Positions 1 to 7,700 of a stretch of DNA of 11,451 bases are shown in pieces. The stretch lies in NCBI GenBank assembly GCA_030592825.1, contig JAUVIG010000085.1:1-11451 (forward strand). Direction: 5' to 3'. The stretch is from Chlorobiota bacterium (GTDB taxonomy: Bacteria; Bacteroidota; Bacteroidia; Bacteroidales; JAADGE01). The notes below the pieces were generated by a model that ran no database searches, was not told the origin of the DNA, and worked only from the letters and a program-made list of their open reading frames with translations. The position numbers were made by a program, and so were the translations under genes. Positions within the stretch are counted from its first letter, which is position 1, and each line of letters opens with the position of its first letter.

Positions 1-766
1 GCATAGCTGTTTCAGCACCTGCATCCGCTACCATTAATTGGCCCGCCTTTAATGTATTATTATGATGATGATTATGCAATATTTGCCCGTTTACGGATAA
101 AATTATCGGAAATGAAACAGGTCCTCCGTTTGATAATGCAATTCCCTCCATTTTACCGAATATTTCTTGCTCTGTCATTCCCGGCATTGCCATTTTCATA
201 GCTGTTGTATGCATATCATAAGCAGTATGAATTGCTTTTTCAATTTCTTTGATTTCATAATTATCTTTAACTGATGCAAGTTTTACAATTGCTTTAATTA
301 AGACTTCAGAAACGTTTTTGTTAATTTCATTTATCGGTATTCCCAGTAAATTTTCAAGTTGTAATTTTGTATCGGCTCTGTAAGTTGGCAAATAATGTAT
401 TTTGCGTCCTTGTTTTAATGCTTTTTCAATAAATTCATCAACTTTTGACAAAGATGCTGTATTTTTTACACCGTTTTTCAATGCAAAATCTTTCATGGTC
501 GGAAGTTCGCCCATCCAAATAATATCATCAATATCAACATCATTACCAAAGAGATATTCTTCACCGGAGTCAGCATCAATAATACCTATGACATTCGGTT
601 GTTTTATACCGAAAAAATATAAAAACGAACTGTCTTGTCTGAATGTATAGATGTTAGCAGGATAATTAAACGAAACATCTGAATTTCCGGGTAACAGAAT
701 TAATCCAGATGAAATTTGGTTTATTAATTCTTTTCTTCTTTTAATATATAAATCTTTTGGAAACAT
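1..766 (-). CDS. pepP: Xaa-Pro aminopeptidase (M24B, PepP-like), partial: N-terminal 255 residues
   Basis: Reading the minus strand from the ATG at 766-764 gives an open frame (starts MFPKDLYIKRRKEL) that runs off the left edge without a stop. Family knowledge: aminopeptidase P removes an N-terminal residue preceding proline, using a two-metal pita-bread domain, and is cytoplasmic. Seen here: residues 1 to about 170 fit the aminopeptidase P N-terminal domain, including the segment SSFLYFFGIKQPNVIG where PepP proteins have a YLTGF-like motif. This is followed by the start of the catalytic domain, with a His-rich stretch (ILHNHHHNN) and VADAGAE near residue 248. The Asp of VADAG matches the first metal ligand of the M24 family. 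The remaining ligands lie outside the window. Full-length relatives are around 430-460 residues, so a little over half is present. There is no signal peptide. It is divergent from rbfA. A prolidase or other M24B member cannot be excluded. Confidence 0.85.
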   Translation of the reverse strand, partial: MFPKDLYIKRRKELINQISSGLILLPGNSDVSFNYPANIYTFRQDSSFLYFFGIKQPNVIGIIDADSGEEYLFGNDVDIDDIIWMGELPTMKDFALKNGVKNTASLSKVDEFIEKALKQGRKIHYLPTYRADTKLQLENLLGIPINEINKNVSEVLIKAIVKLASVKDNYEIKEIEKAIHTAYDMHTTAMKMAMPGMTEQEIFGKMEGIALSNGGPVSFPIILSVNGQILHNHHHNNTLKAGQLMVADAGAETAM

Positions 767-800
767 ATAATTATAATTTTATTGGTTAGTAAAATTTTTT

Positions 801-808
801 CAAAAATA
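801..808 (-). promoter_or_regulatory. Putative -7 promoter box for the Xaa-Pro aminopeptidase gene
   Basis: The plus strand reads CAAAAATA, which on the minus strand is TATTTTTG, an exact match to the Bacteroidota -7 consensus TAnnTTTG. It lies 35 bp upstream of the start codon, implying a leader of about 25-30 nt. No TTTG-type -33 element is present at the usual ~19-nt spacing, and such boxes are common by chance in AT-rich DNA, so this is only a candidate. Confidence 0.4.
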
Positions 809-914
809 AGAAATTTAATTAATGTTTGCTATTACTATATAACATTAACAAGAATATGTTGATAATTTTGTTGTATATATTTACAATTATTCTTTTACAT
901 TGCTAAATTGTTTT

Positions 915-965
915 ATTGTTAAATTGCTGAAAAACAACAATGTAGTTATGAAACAATTTAACAAT
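915..965. repeat. 12-bp perfect inverted repeat in the pepP-rbfA intergenic region
   Basis: ATTGTTAAATTG (915-926) and CAATTTAACAAT (954-965) are exact reverse complements separated by 27 nt. A related TGCTAAATTG stands just upstream at 901-910. The arms are almost pure A/T, so chance is a real possibility. If functional it could be an operator or an RNA hairpin upstream of rbfA. It lacks the GC-rich stem of an intrinsic terminator. Confidence 0.45.
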
Positions 966-1070
966 TTTAAAAATTTAATACTTGAAATTTAACTTGCCTT
1001 TTCCGATGGCTTTTTGTTGACTATTATTTTTAACATGCTTATTTCATTTTTATTAAAACACTAAAAAGAT

Positions 1071-1078
1071 TACTTTTG
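1071..1078 (+). promoter_or_regulatory. Putative -7 promoter box for rbfA
   Basis: TACTTTTG matches the Bacteroidota -7 consensus TAnnTTTG exactly and lies 16 bp before the rbfA ATG. A TTTT at 1048-1051, 19 nt upstream, is a 3-of-4 match to the -33 TTTG element. The implied leader is only about ten nucleotides, containing AGAAAG directly before the start codon, so translation would begin from a very short leader. Confidence 0.45.
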
Positions 1079-1094
1079 TAAAAATTTCAGAAAG

Positions 1095-1430
1095 ATGGAA
1101 TCAACCGGTCAAAGAAAAGCATCTTCCTTAATTCAACAGGAAATGAGTATGATATTTCAAAGAAAATCAGGTGAATATTTAAACAAGATGGTTACGGTAA
1201 CTATTGTAAGAATGTCACCGGATTTAGGTAGTGCAAAGATTTTTTTAAGTATTTTTCCTGAACAACAAAAAGGGGAAGTTTTTGAAACGATTGTTAAAAG
1301 TTCAAGTAATTTACGATATGAATTAGGCAAAAGAATTAAAAATAAGGTCAGAAAAATACCTGAACTTCAATTTTATATAGATGACTCCTTGGATTATGCC
1401 GAAAAAATTAATGACTTGTTAAATACCTGA
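1095..1430 (+). CDS. rbfA: 30S ribosome-binding factor A (RbfA)
   Basis: A 111-residue protein whose whole length fits RbfA, a small KH-fold factor that binds the 30S subunit near the 5' end of 16S rRNA during late maturation and cold adaptation. The opening (MESTGQRKASSLIQQEMSMIFQ) has the usual charged N-terminal helix. VTVTIVRMSPDLGSAKIFLS corresponds to the conserved strand-turn-strand carrying the SPDL motif. RYELGKRIKNKVRKIPELQF is the basic RNA-facing helix with the conserved R-x-x-P-E-L/F. DDSLDYAEKINDLL is the typical end (family pattern DDSLD). Size is normal for the family. The ATG at 1095 gives the expected N-terminus. Downstream, the natural neighbour was probably the permease gene, now separated by the cassette-like insert at 1470-2248. 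Confidence 0.95.
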   Translation: MESTGQRKASSLIQQEMSMIFQRKSGEYLNKMVTVTIVRMSPDLGSAKIFLSIFPEQQKGEVFETIVKSSSNLRYELGKRIKNKVRKIPELQFYIDDSLDYAEKINDLLNT

Positions 1431-1533
1431 TTCAATTTTTGAAAAGTAATTATTACAGATATAAAAGTGTTAGCGGTAAAGTCTAAATTTCACACATATG
1501 AAAATTACTATTAATCCTTAAAATATTTTAGTT

Positions 1534-2103
1534 ATGAAAAAGTTATTATCAATTTTATTTATTACTATTAGTTTGACTGGTTTTGCACAAAAATTTACTG
1601 TGACACCAAATGGTCTTAGAGATATTGAAGATTCTGAAAAATCTTATTTAGTATTAGAAGTTGATGGTTTAAGTGCAAAACAACTTTATGATAATGCATT
1701 GCGATACATAAAACAGAACTATGTAAATCCTGACGAAGTTTTAAAAGGGGAAATTGATGGAGAATTCATAAAATTTGATACGTATGTTGAAAATATATTT
1801 GACTATAATAATTCAGGTGCCAAAATTCCAATTGAAGCTAAATATACAACTGAATTAAAATTTAAAGACGGTAAAGTTCGTTATGAAATTATTTTCTTGG
1901 ATATGTATTATTTCAATACAAGCTTAAATACTAATACAAAAGTATTATTTACAGGTGGACTTTTTGATGGATATATCATTTATAAAAAGAATGGTAAGTT
2001 ATTTAAAGAAGAAACTAAGCTGGATATTGAAAATCATTTTAATTCTCAAGTAAATGATATTTTAGTTTTTTTGAAAGGAGAATCAGAAGATGATAGTTGG
2101 TAA
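1534..2103 (+). CDS. Small exported DUF4468-like protein (cassette cargo)
   Basis: A 189-residue protein with a clear signal peptide: MKK, a hydrophobic stretch to about residue 18, then a likely type I cleavage after GFAQ. The product should therefore reach the periplasm or beyond. The mature part resembles DUF4468, a Bacteroidota domain with a TBP-like fold and no known activity. The seen cues are a first strand SYLVLEVDGLSAKQLYDNA followed by a helix, then a strand around GEIDGEFIKFDTYV, and ELKFKDGKVRYEIIFLDMYY, which matches the family's KDGRYR-type strand. No catalytic motif or lipobox is visible. The assignment is from pattern memory and is moderate. It is the only gene in the cassette-like unit and lies between its TTAGCGG start and the attC-like palindrome. 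No Shine-Dalgarno sequence is visible before the ATG. A seven-codon frame (1498-1521) precedes it. Function unknown. Confidence 0.75.
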   Translation: MKKLLSILFITISLTGFAQKFTVTPNGLRDIEDSEKSYLVLEVDGLSAKQLYDNALRYIKQNYVNPDEVLKGEIDGEFIKFDTYVENIFDYNNSGAKIPIEAKYTTELKFKDGKVRYEIIFLDMYYFNTSLNTNTKVLFTGGLFDGYIIYKKNGKLFKEETKLDIENHFNSQVNDILVFLKGESEDDSW

Positions 2104-2118
2104 ATAATTTATACTCAA

Positions 2119-2248
2119 CCGCTAACATTGGGTCATAAAGCATGCGGGTTTCAGTGGTTTTTTGACATTTTTTGTTATCTTTAACATTCGGTAACGGGGG
2201 ACACTGAAACAGGGCGGAAATCCCGCACAGCTTCATACCCAAGGACCG
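2119..2248 (+). repeat. attC-like palindromic recombination site (half site at cassette end)
   Basis: Nested complementary blocks can be traced by eye: TTGGGT (2128-2133) with ACCCAA (2237-2242), AAGC (2138-2141) with GCTT (2230-2233), TGCGGG (2143-2148) with CCCGCA (2222-2227), and TTTCAGTG (2149-2156) with CACTGAAA (2202-2209). They enclose a loop of about 45 nt, and 12 unpaired bases (2210-2221) bulge from one arm only. The outermost block CCGCTAAC (2119-2126) has no partner at the right end, but does pair with GTTAGCGG at 1469-1476 at the other side of the gene. Length, paired outer and inner boxes separated by an unequal spacer (one base, A2127, on the left arm, five, GGACC at 2243-2247, on the right) and one-sided extrahelical bases all fit an attC. 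It is visibly GC-richer than its surroundings. As an RNA hairpin it could also attenuate transcription into the permease gene. Confidence 0.65.
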
Positions 2249-2269
2249 TAAGAAGCAATAAATAATAAT

Positions 2270-3490
2270 ATGAACGTCCCATTTTTCATAGCAAAAAGAT
2301 ATCTTTTTTCAAAAAAAAACAGAAATGCCATAAACATTATTTCCGGCATCTCTATTCTTGTTGTTGCTGTATCAACCGCTGCATTAATAATCGTTTTATC
2401 CTCAATAAACGGATTCGGCAAATTAATTGATGAACAAATTTCAACTTATGCTCCTGATTTGAAAATTGAAATAAAAAAAGGAAAAACCTTTTCAGCAGAT
2501 GATCCCAATATTAAAAAAATCAGCCAAACAGAAGGTATAAGCTATATTGCTGAAGTAATAGAAGATAACATTTTACTGAAACACAAAGAAAAACAATTAA
2601 TTTGTACTGTAAAAGGTGTTCCTGAAAACTACGGAGAAGTATTCGGATTAGATACTGCAATAACATTCGGTTTGTATAAAACACACGGAAATTCTTTAAA
2701 TTTTGTAGTATTAGGAGCCGGAGTATCATATAATTTGGGTATCTCTGTTGAATCCGGAGAATCAATATCACTATGGATTCCGAATCGTAAAAGCATACAA
2801 ATATTAAATCCTGAACAATCCTTTAATATAATTAATCTTATTCCTGCCGGAGTGATTTCAATTGATGCCGAATTTGATACCAAATACATTATTAGCTCTT
2901 TGGAAACAATTCGTAAATTTACTGACAGAGACAGTGTTACGGTAAGTTCTATAGAAATTAAAATAGAAAACCCTTCAGATATTCAGAAAATAAAGAAGGA
3001 TATAAAAAATATTCTCGGAAATAATTATTATGTAAAAGATATTTATGACCAATTTGATGTTTATAAGGTTATGAAATCAGAACGGCTGGCTGCTTTTATA
3101 ATTATGTTATTTATAATATTAATTGCATCTTTCAGTATTATTGGTTCCGTTACTATGCTTATAATTGAAAAACAAAAAGATATCTTTACATTGTTAAGCA
3201 TAGGTTCTGAATTAAGCTCTATAAAAAAGATATTTTTTACAGAAGGTCTTTTAATAACTATGACCGGAGGAATTATCGGAATTATTTTGGGAGGATTATT
3301 AAGTTATGCTCAACAATATTTCGGAATTGTAACTTTTCCTTCAGACGGATATTATATTGTTGATGCATATCCGGTTGATGTAAAAATAATTGATTTTGTT
3401 ATAACATTTATATCAGTAACATTAATCGGATCAATAATTTCATTATATCCTGCATCAAGAATTAAATCCAAATTAACGATACAGGTTTAA
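2270..3490 (+). CDS. ABC transporter permease, FtsX/LolC-LolE family
   Basis: A 406-residue inner-membrane protein with the four-helix MacB/LolC layout: an N-terminal cytoplasmic start (FFIAKRYLFSKKNRNAIN), TM1 at about 21-48, a large periplasmic domain at about 50-265, and three C-terminal TM segments at about 273-300, 322-346 and 373-394. The segment IIEKQKDIFTLLSIG after TM2 corresponds to the coupling-helix motif (ER-x-x-E/D-I-x-x-L-x-x-I-G) of FtsX-like permeases. The end YPASRIKSK matches the family's P-A-x-R-x pattern. Lol-type permeases work with a LolD-like ATPase to move lipoproteins out of the inner membrane, and other members export different substrates. No ATPase gene is in the window, so the cargo is inferred only. 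The ATG at 2270 has no clear Shine-Dalgarno sequence. It lies 21 bp after the cassette-like unit and was probably once directly downstream of rbfA. Confidence 0.88.
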   Translation: MNVPFFIAKRYLFSKKNRNAINIISGISILVVAVSTAALIIVLSSINGFGKLIDEQISTYAPDLKIEIKKGKTFSADDPNIKKISQTEGISYIAEVIEDNILLKHKEKQLICTVKGVPENYGEVFGLDTAITFGLYKTHGNSLNFVVLGAGVSYNLGISVESGESISLWIPNRKSIQILNPEQSFNIINLIPAGVISIDAEFDTKYIISSLETIRKFTDRDSVTVSSIEIKIENPSDIQKIKKDIKNILGNNYYVKDIYDQFDVYKVMKSERLAAFIIMLFIILIASFSIIGSVTMLIIEKQKDIFTLLSIGSELSSIKKIFFTEGLLITMTGGIIGIILGGLLSYAQQYFGIVTFPSDGYYIVDAYPVDVKIIDFVITFISVTLIGSIISLYPASRIKSKLTIQV

Positions 3491-4663
3491 CTAAAATAAG
3501 TTAAGTTGTTTTTTAGCTTGTGAATAGAAATTTTCTAATCGTTCTGCTGCCTGTTCCAATATATCATCTGTCTTGGCAAAACAAAATCTTAAGGTTTTTG
3601 TATTTTCATCATTATGATAAAATGAAGACATCGGAACAGCTGCTATACCAAATTTTTTAACCAAACGTTCTGCTAATTGAAAATCTGTTTCATCAGTTAA
3701 TGTATTAAAATTAACGGCTTGGAAATATGTTCCGGATGCGGGAACAACATCAAAACCAATTTTAGTCAACATATCATTAAAAAAATCTCTTTTCTCTTGA
3801 TAAAAATCTGATAAACTCAGATATTCTTCTTCTCTTTTAATAAATTCAGCAAGGGCATATTGTACGGGTGTATTTACGGCAAAAACAGTAAATTGATGAA
3901 CCTTTCTGATCTCACTCATTATTTTTTCGGGTGCCATACAGTATCCTACTTTCCACCCTGTTGCATGATACATTTTTCCGAATGAATAAACCAAAATACT
4001 ACGATCGGCAAGTTCCGGATATTTTGCAATACTGTTATGATTTTTTCCGTCAAAAACTATATGTTCATATACCTCATCACTTAAAATTAAAATATTTGTT
4101 CCTGATACAACTTTTTTCAAACTTATCATATCTTCTTCTGAAAACACTTTCCCTGTGGGATTATGAGGAGTGTTAATAATTATTAAGCGTGTATTAGAAT
4201 TTACGCCTTTATTTACTTCTTCCCAATCAATTAAATAATCCGGTTGTTTTAATTTAATATATACAGGACGACCTCCGTTAAGTTTTACAACAGGAGCATA
4301 ACTGTCATAAGCCGGTTCAAAAATAATAACTTCATCGCCTTCACGTACAATTGTTGAAATTGCAGAATGTAGCGCTTGTGTTCCCCCGGCAGTTATAGTT
4401 ATTTCAGTATCCGGATTATATTTTCTTGAATATTGTTTTTCTGTTTTTTTTGATAATTCATTTCTTAATTCCGGAACTCCCGGCATGGGTGCATATTGAT
4501 TGAATCCTTCACTCATATACTTATTTACCAGTGAAATAAGGTCATTTGATATCTGAAAGTCAGGAAATCCTTGAGACAGGTTTACAGCATTGTATTCCTT
4601 TGCCATAGAGGTCATTACGGCAAAGATTGAAGTCTTAATATTCGGCACTTTAGATTTTATCAT
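3491..4663 (-). CDS. PLP-dependent class I/II aminotransferase (methionine aminotransferase type)
   Basis: A 390-residue fold-type I aminotransferase of normal length. Visible landmarks: NLSQGFPDF near residue 28, the cofactor phosphate-binding turn GGTQALHS (93-100), the NTPHNPTGK motif with Asn168, Asp196 and Tyr199 in LSDEVYEHI, the Schiff-base lysine Lys230 in YSFGKMYHATGWKVGY, and the substrate carboxylate-binding arginine Arg359 in LRFCFAKTDD. The SFGKxxxxTGWKxGY version and overall pattern are typical of the E. coli YbdL-like methionine aminotransferases and kynurenine aminotransferases, which transfer the amino group of Met, aromatic amino acids or kynurenine to 2-oxo acids in the cytoplasm. 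Exact substrate cannot be read from sequence. The start at 4663 gives the expected N-terminus. Its TAG stop abuts the TAA stop of the convergent permease gene with no bases between. Confidence 0.93.
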   Translation of the reverse strand: MIKSKVPNIKTSIFAVMTSMAKEYNAVNLSQGFPDFQISNDLISLVNKYMSEGFNQYAPMPGVPELRNELSKKTEKQYSRKYNPDTEITITAGGTQALHSAISTIVREGDEVIIFEPAYDSYAPVVKLNGGRPVYIKLKQPDYLIDWEEVNKGVNSNTRLIIINTPHNPTGKVFSEEDMISLKKVVSGTNILILSDEVYEHIVFDGKNHNSIAKYPELADRSILVYSFGKMYHATGWKVGYCMAPEKIMSEIRKVHQFTVFAVNTPVQYALAEFIKREEEYLSLSDFYQEKRDFFNDMLTKIGFDVVPASGTYFQAVNFNTLTDETDFQLAERLVKKFGIAAVPMSSFYHNDENTKTLRFCFAKTDDILEQAAERLENFYSQAKKQLNLF

Positions 4664-4682
4664 CTGAAAAAATTTAGAACCG

Positions 4683-4690
4683 CAAATGTA
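4683..4690 (-). promoter_or_regulatory. Putative -7 promoter box for the aminotransferase gene
   Basis: The plus strand reads CAAATGTA, giving TACATTTG on the minus strand, an exact TAnnTTTG match 20 bp before the start codon. A good -33 TTTG is missing. The closest candidate is TTTC at 16-nt spacing, inside the palindrome at 4691-4720. It suggests the aminotransferase is transcribed separately from the long gene upstream of it. Confidence 0.45.
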
Positions 4691-4720
4691 AAAAAATATC
4701 TTTCTTGAAAAATATTTTTT
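4691..4720. repeat. 30-bp imperfect AT-rich palindrome between the two minus-strand genes
   Basis: The sequence is symmetric about 4705/4706: TTTC-TT-GAAA in the centre, one mismatch (4700/4711), then AAAAAATAT (4691-4699) pairing with ATATTTTTT (4712-4720). It sits directly upstream of the -7-like box at 4683-4690 and about 80 bp after the stop of the giant gene. It could be a regulator-binding site for the aminotransferase promoter or a weak transcription end for the giant gene. The stem is nearly all A/T, so it is not a classical intrinsic terminator. Confidence 0.4.
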
Positions 4721-4798
4721 TTACAAAAATCTGTTTTTACTCTTTATTTACTTGAAAATAAAAAAATGAATAGTTGTGCCTGATTGCTGTATTCAGAA

Positions 4799-7700
4799 TT
4801 AACCGTTTTTAATTTTCATTGATAATATCTCATTAATGATTTTTTGATTAATTCCATTAATTCCATTAATTTCATTTTTATTGCCTGTGAATTCGAAAGA
4901 TTTTATAAGATATTTTCCTTTAAATAAATTAACTTTAAGATTGATTTTATCTCCTGTAACTTTATATTGGCCTCTTAACTTGTAAGCAGACGGGAAATTA
5001 CGTGTTTCAATCAGTATTAAGGGAGCATCGTTGCCTTTTGCCGTTAATTCACGAAATTTTTCATCAATGCTTTCGCTTAAATCCAAATAATCATCAAAAC
5101 TTTCGGCGTCTTGAAATATTGATAATATGAATATGGGTTTACTGTCTGCTAATGGAATTAATTCTCTGTCTTCAGAATTTAATTCTCCTATTTCAAAACT
5201 TTCAGCTCCTTCTTTAAATTTCCCTTCAATATACGGGCTGAAAATCACAGGATCTTGTATGCCTCCTAAGCCTGATGCCAAATCAGGTACACGGTTTTTT
5301 GCACGTTGAAACCAAAGCATTACATCAACAAACTTACCTTCTTTTAGTGAAGCTCCTTTTAATCCTTCAAGCAAACTGTATGTTAAAATACCTTGCCCGA
5401 ATTGATTACTTTCATAACTGACGGCATCCGCAGTACTGCCGGTTATTATATGCATTCCTGTTCTGTCTCTCATACGATCTAATGCTCTTATAGTACCTGA
5501 AGACATATCACGACTTGCCATTAAATTTTCAACGGCTTTTCCGGAATGACATGCATCAATGATCAAGACTTGCTTATTTGCGGGGAGTTTGTTCATTAAT
5601 TTAATAATATCGGAACCGGCTAAAGTTTCTTTTTCTCGAATGGACTGGTCTGAATATGCAGAAAGTTCGTTTGAATGTGCGTCTTGTGTTAAATAATAGA
5701 AATCACCGCCGTCACCTTCCGAATCTATATTCATACCGTGTCCGGCAAGATAAACTATAACAATATCATCTGCTGTAACATCATATCCTATCTGTTCAAA
5801 AACTTTTTTAAAGTTATCTTTAGTAACTTTTCCGTTTATCATCTTCATCTCATCTGATAAAGGCGAAGTGAATAAATAAGTATGAACTTTATCTTCACCG
5901 AATAATCTGTTTGCTGCTATTTGCAAACTTGTTGCAATATCTCTCGCATCTTTTGCTGCAAAACGTAAATTAAGGCCGGAATTATAATATTCGGAAGTTC
6001 CTATTGAAAGGATATAAACATCAGGGATTAAGTTTTTGTCATAAACATCTTTTTCCGGCGGGGTATATTTGATAATCTCCGGACGGCTGATAATATAATT
6101 TTCACCGTTATATGCTCTTACACTGATAATATTTTCTTTATTCGGTAATAAATATCTTTCAAATCCGGTAATATCAATTGATATCCGGATACTGTCTTTT
6201 TCTTTTATGATCTTTATGTCATTTTCAGTTTTATAAATTGAGGAATATCTTCTTGCATCTTCAATAATTTCTTTACTGTTTATAAAAATTCGAATGCGGC
6301 CAATGCCACCGGTTTGGTTGTTTTTTATTTTAATATCAATTTTGCCGTGTAATATCGGTAACAACTCTATATGAGGTGGTAATTTGATATTATTAAAACC
6401 GTGTACATCTCTCAGTTCTTCTCCCTTAAGGATCTTTCTTAACAAACCGGGTTCATAATAACGATCTTTCAATTGGTTCAATTCAACAATATCTAAACCG
6501 ATTACATAGTGCATTTTACTCATCGCTCCGGAAGAAGCGTCAAACAGGCCTCCGGGAGAATGAACGACCCAGTCGACACTATCGACAATCATAATCGTTG
6601 CTAATTCTTCATTAGTTTTTGCCGACCATATTTTAGCTGTATAATCTTTTGAAACCGAAAAAATAAATCTTCCGTCTTTACTGAAATTAACAAATGAAAC
6701 ACCGTTTGTAAAATCCTTAAAGTTATGTTCAAGTTTACCTGATGAAACATTCCAAAGCTTCATGGTATTATCATCAGAACCGGAAATGATATAATCTTTA
6801 GCTATGTCAAAAGCTACATTAGAAATTTCTCCGGTATGGCCTGCAAGCGTTTTTAAAATATGATTATTGCGTGAATCGTATAAAATGATTTTATGATCTT
6901 CAATTCTGTATTCTAAATACTTTTTATCGCTTGTAAGAATATTCTCAATCGATTCCGATTTTATCTCATTATACTCTTCTTTGCTTAATATTTTAATCCT
7001 GTTATTTAAAGACAACTCCCAAATTCTTTCTGTATTTTCTCTGTATCCGAAATCTAAAATTTCTCCGATATCTCCTATAATAAAAAAACTACCGTTCAGA
7101 TCAGAATCTACAGACTTTATTTCATTACCGTGACCTGAAAATGTTTTAACTTCTTTATAGTTTTCAACATCCCATTCTTTAATATCAATCAAGGATAATC
7201 CGGTCACAAACTTCTTTCCGTCAGGGCTAAATGCCAATGATTCAACGCACCAACTATCAAAAATATTAAGAATATTTCCGGTTTCTATATCCCATAGCTT
7301 TGTTATACATGCGTGTCCCGTAGTAACACCGGAAGCATCAAAATAAGGTGTCCCCGTAATAAAATGTTTACCGTCGGGACTGTATGTCACATCATTTATT
7401 TCCCAATGACCTTTATATGTCTTTATGATATTTCCGGTCTCAATATCCCATAACCATGCTTTATTGCTGTATGTAGTTGATATAAATCTTTTTTTATTTG
7501 GTCCGATTGATAATGAACTTACTTGATGTATATGTCCTTTATAATATCTTATTATTTCCCCGTTTGTTAAATCCCATAAAATAATCTTTTGATCTGTATA
7601 ACCTGCTGATAAAAATGTATCGTTTGTAATAAAATTAACAGAAGCAATTTTGCATTTATGCTCTGTAACCTTTATCTTTTGTTTCCCTGTTGCAATATCC

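Larger units (their letters stand above)
767..1094. other. Divergent intergenic region, AT-rich, no gene seen
   Basis: These 328 bp separate the divergent aminopeptidase and rbfA genes. I see no convincing open frame and no tRNA-like or rRNA-like sequence. The region is strongly AT-rich and holds candidate promoter boxes for both flanking genes. It also has an 8-bp inverted repeat (TTAATGTT 819-826 with AACATTAA 841-848) and a longer 12-bp inverted repeat listed separately. At 328 bp it is rather long for two divergent housekeeping promoters, so a small regulatory site could lie here, but nothing identifies one. Confidence 0.6.
1470..2248 (+). mobile_element. Putative single integron-type gene cassette carrying the DUF4468-like gene
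   Basis: Seen: the unit begins with TTAGCGG directly after a G (1469), contains one gene in the plus direction, and ends with a 130-bp palindromic segment (2119-2248) that starts CCGCTAAC and ends ACCG, followed by TAAGAAG. Established: an integron cassette begins with the last part of the attC R' box (TTRRRY), carries a gene, and ends with the rest of attC up to the G of GTT. Crossover falls between G and TT. Circularising this unit would join 2248 to 1470 and make CCGTTAGCGG, which pairs over 8 bases with CCGCTAAC at 2119-2126. Inference: a lone cassette inserted at a secondary G|T site between rbfA and the permease. Removing it leaves a 60-bp gap between those genes. The core boxes keep AAC/GTT but deviate from the strict RYYYAAC/GTTRRRY consensus, and no integrase is in the window. 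Confidence 0.6.

Noticed and set aside
402..650. Plus-strand frame of 82 codons opposite the aminopeptidase gene
   Set aside because: It is antisense to a well-supported M24B coding sequence and its translation has no recognisable pattern.
819..848. 8-bp inverted repeat upstream of the aminopeptidase promoter box
   Set aside because: It is short and AT-rich, so it is expected by chance. It is noted only in the intergenic description.
1498..1521. Seven-codon frame (MKITINP) just before the DUF4468 gene as a leader peptide
   Set aside because: It is too short to distinguish from chance in AT-rich DNA. It has no run of regulatory codons and no attenuator hairpin after it.
1469..2126. A simple transposon with 10-bp terminal inverted repeats TGTTAGCGGT (1468-1477 and 2118-2127) around the DUF4468 gene
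   Set aside because: No transposase and no target-site duplication are seen, and this reading leaves the adjoining 120-bp palindrome unexplained. The cassette reading accounts for both the inverted repeats and the palindrome.
2039..2242. Minus-strand 67-codon frame across the palindrome
   Set aside because: It overlaps the end of the DUF4468 gene and the palindromic site, has no recognisable protein pattern, and is explained by the GC-richer repeat lacking stops.
2119..2248. The palindrome as an ordinary intrinsic terminator for the DUF4468 gene
   Set aside because: The stem is interrupted, the loop is about 45 nt, and there is no T-run after the right arm. A role in slowing transcription is possible, but the structure is not a standard terminator.
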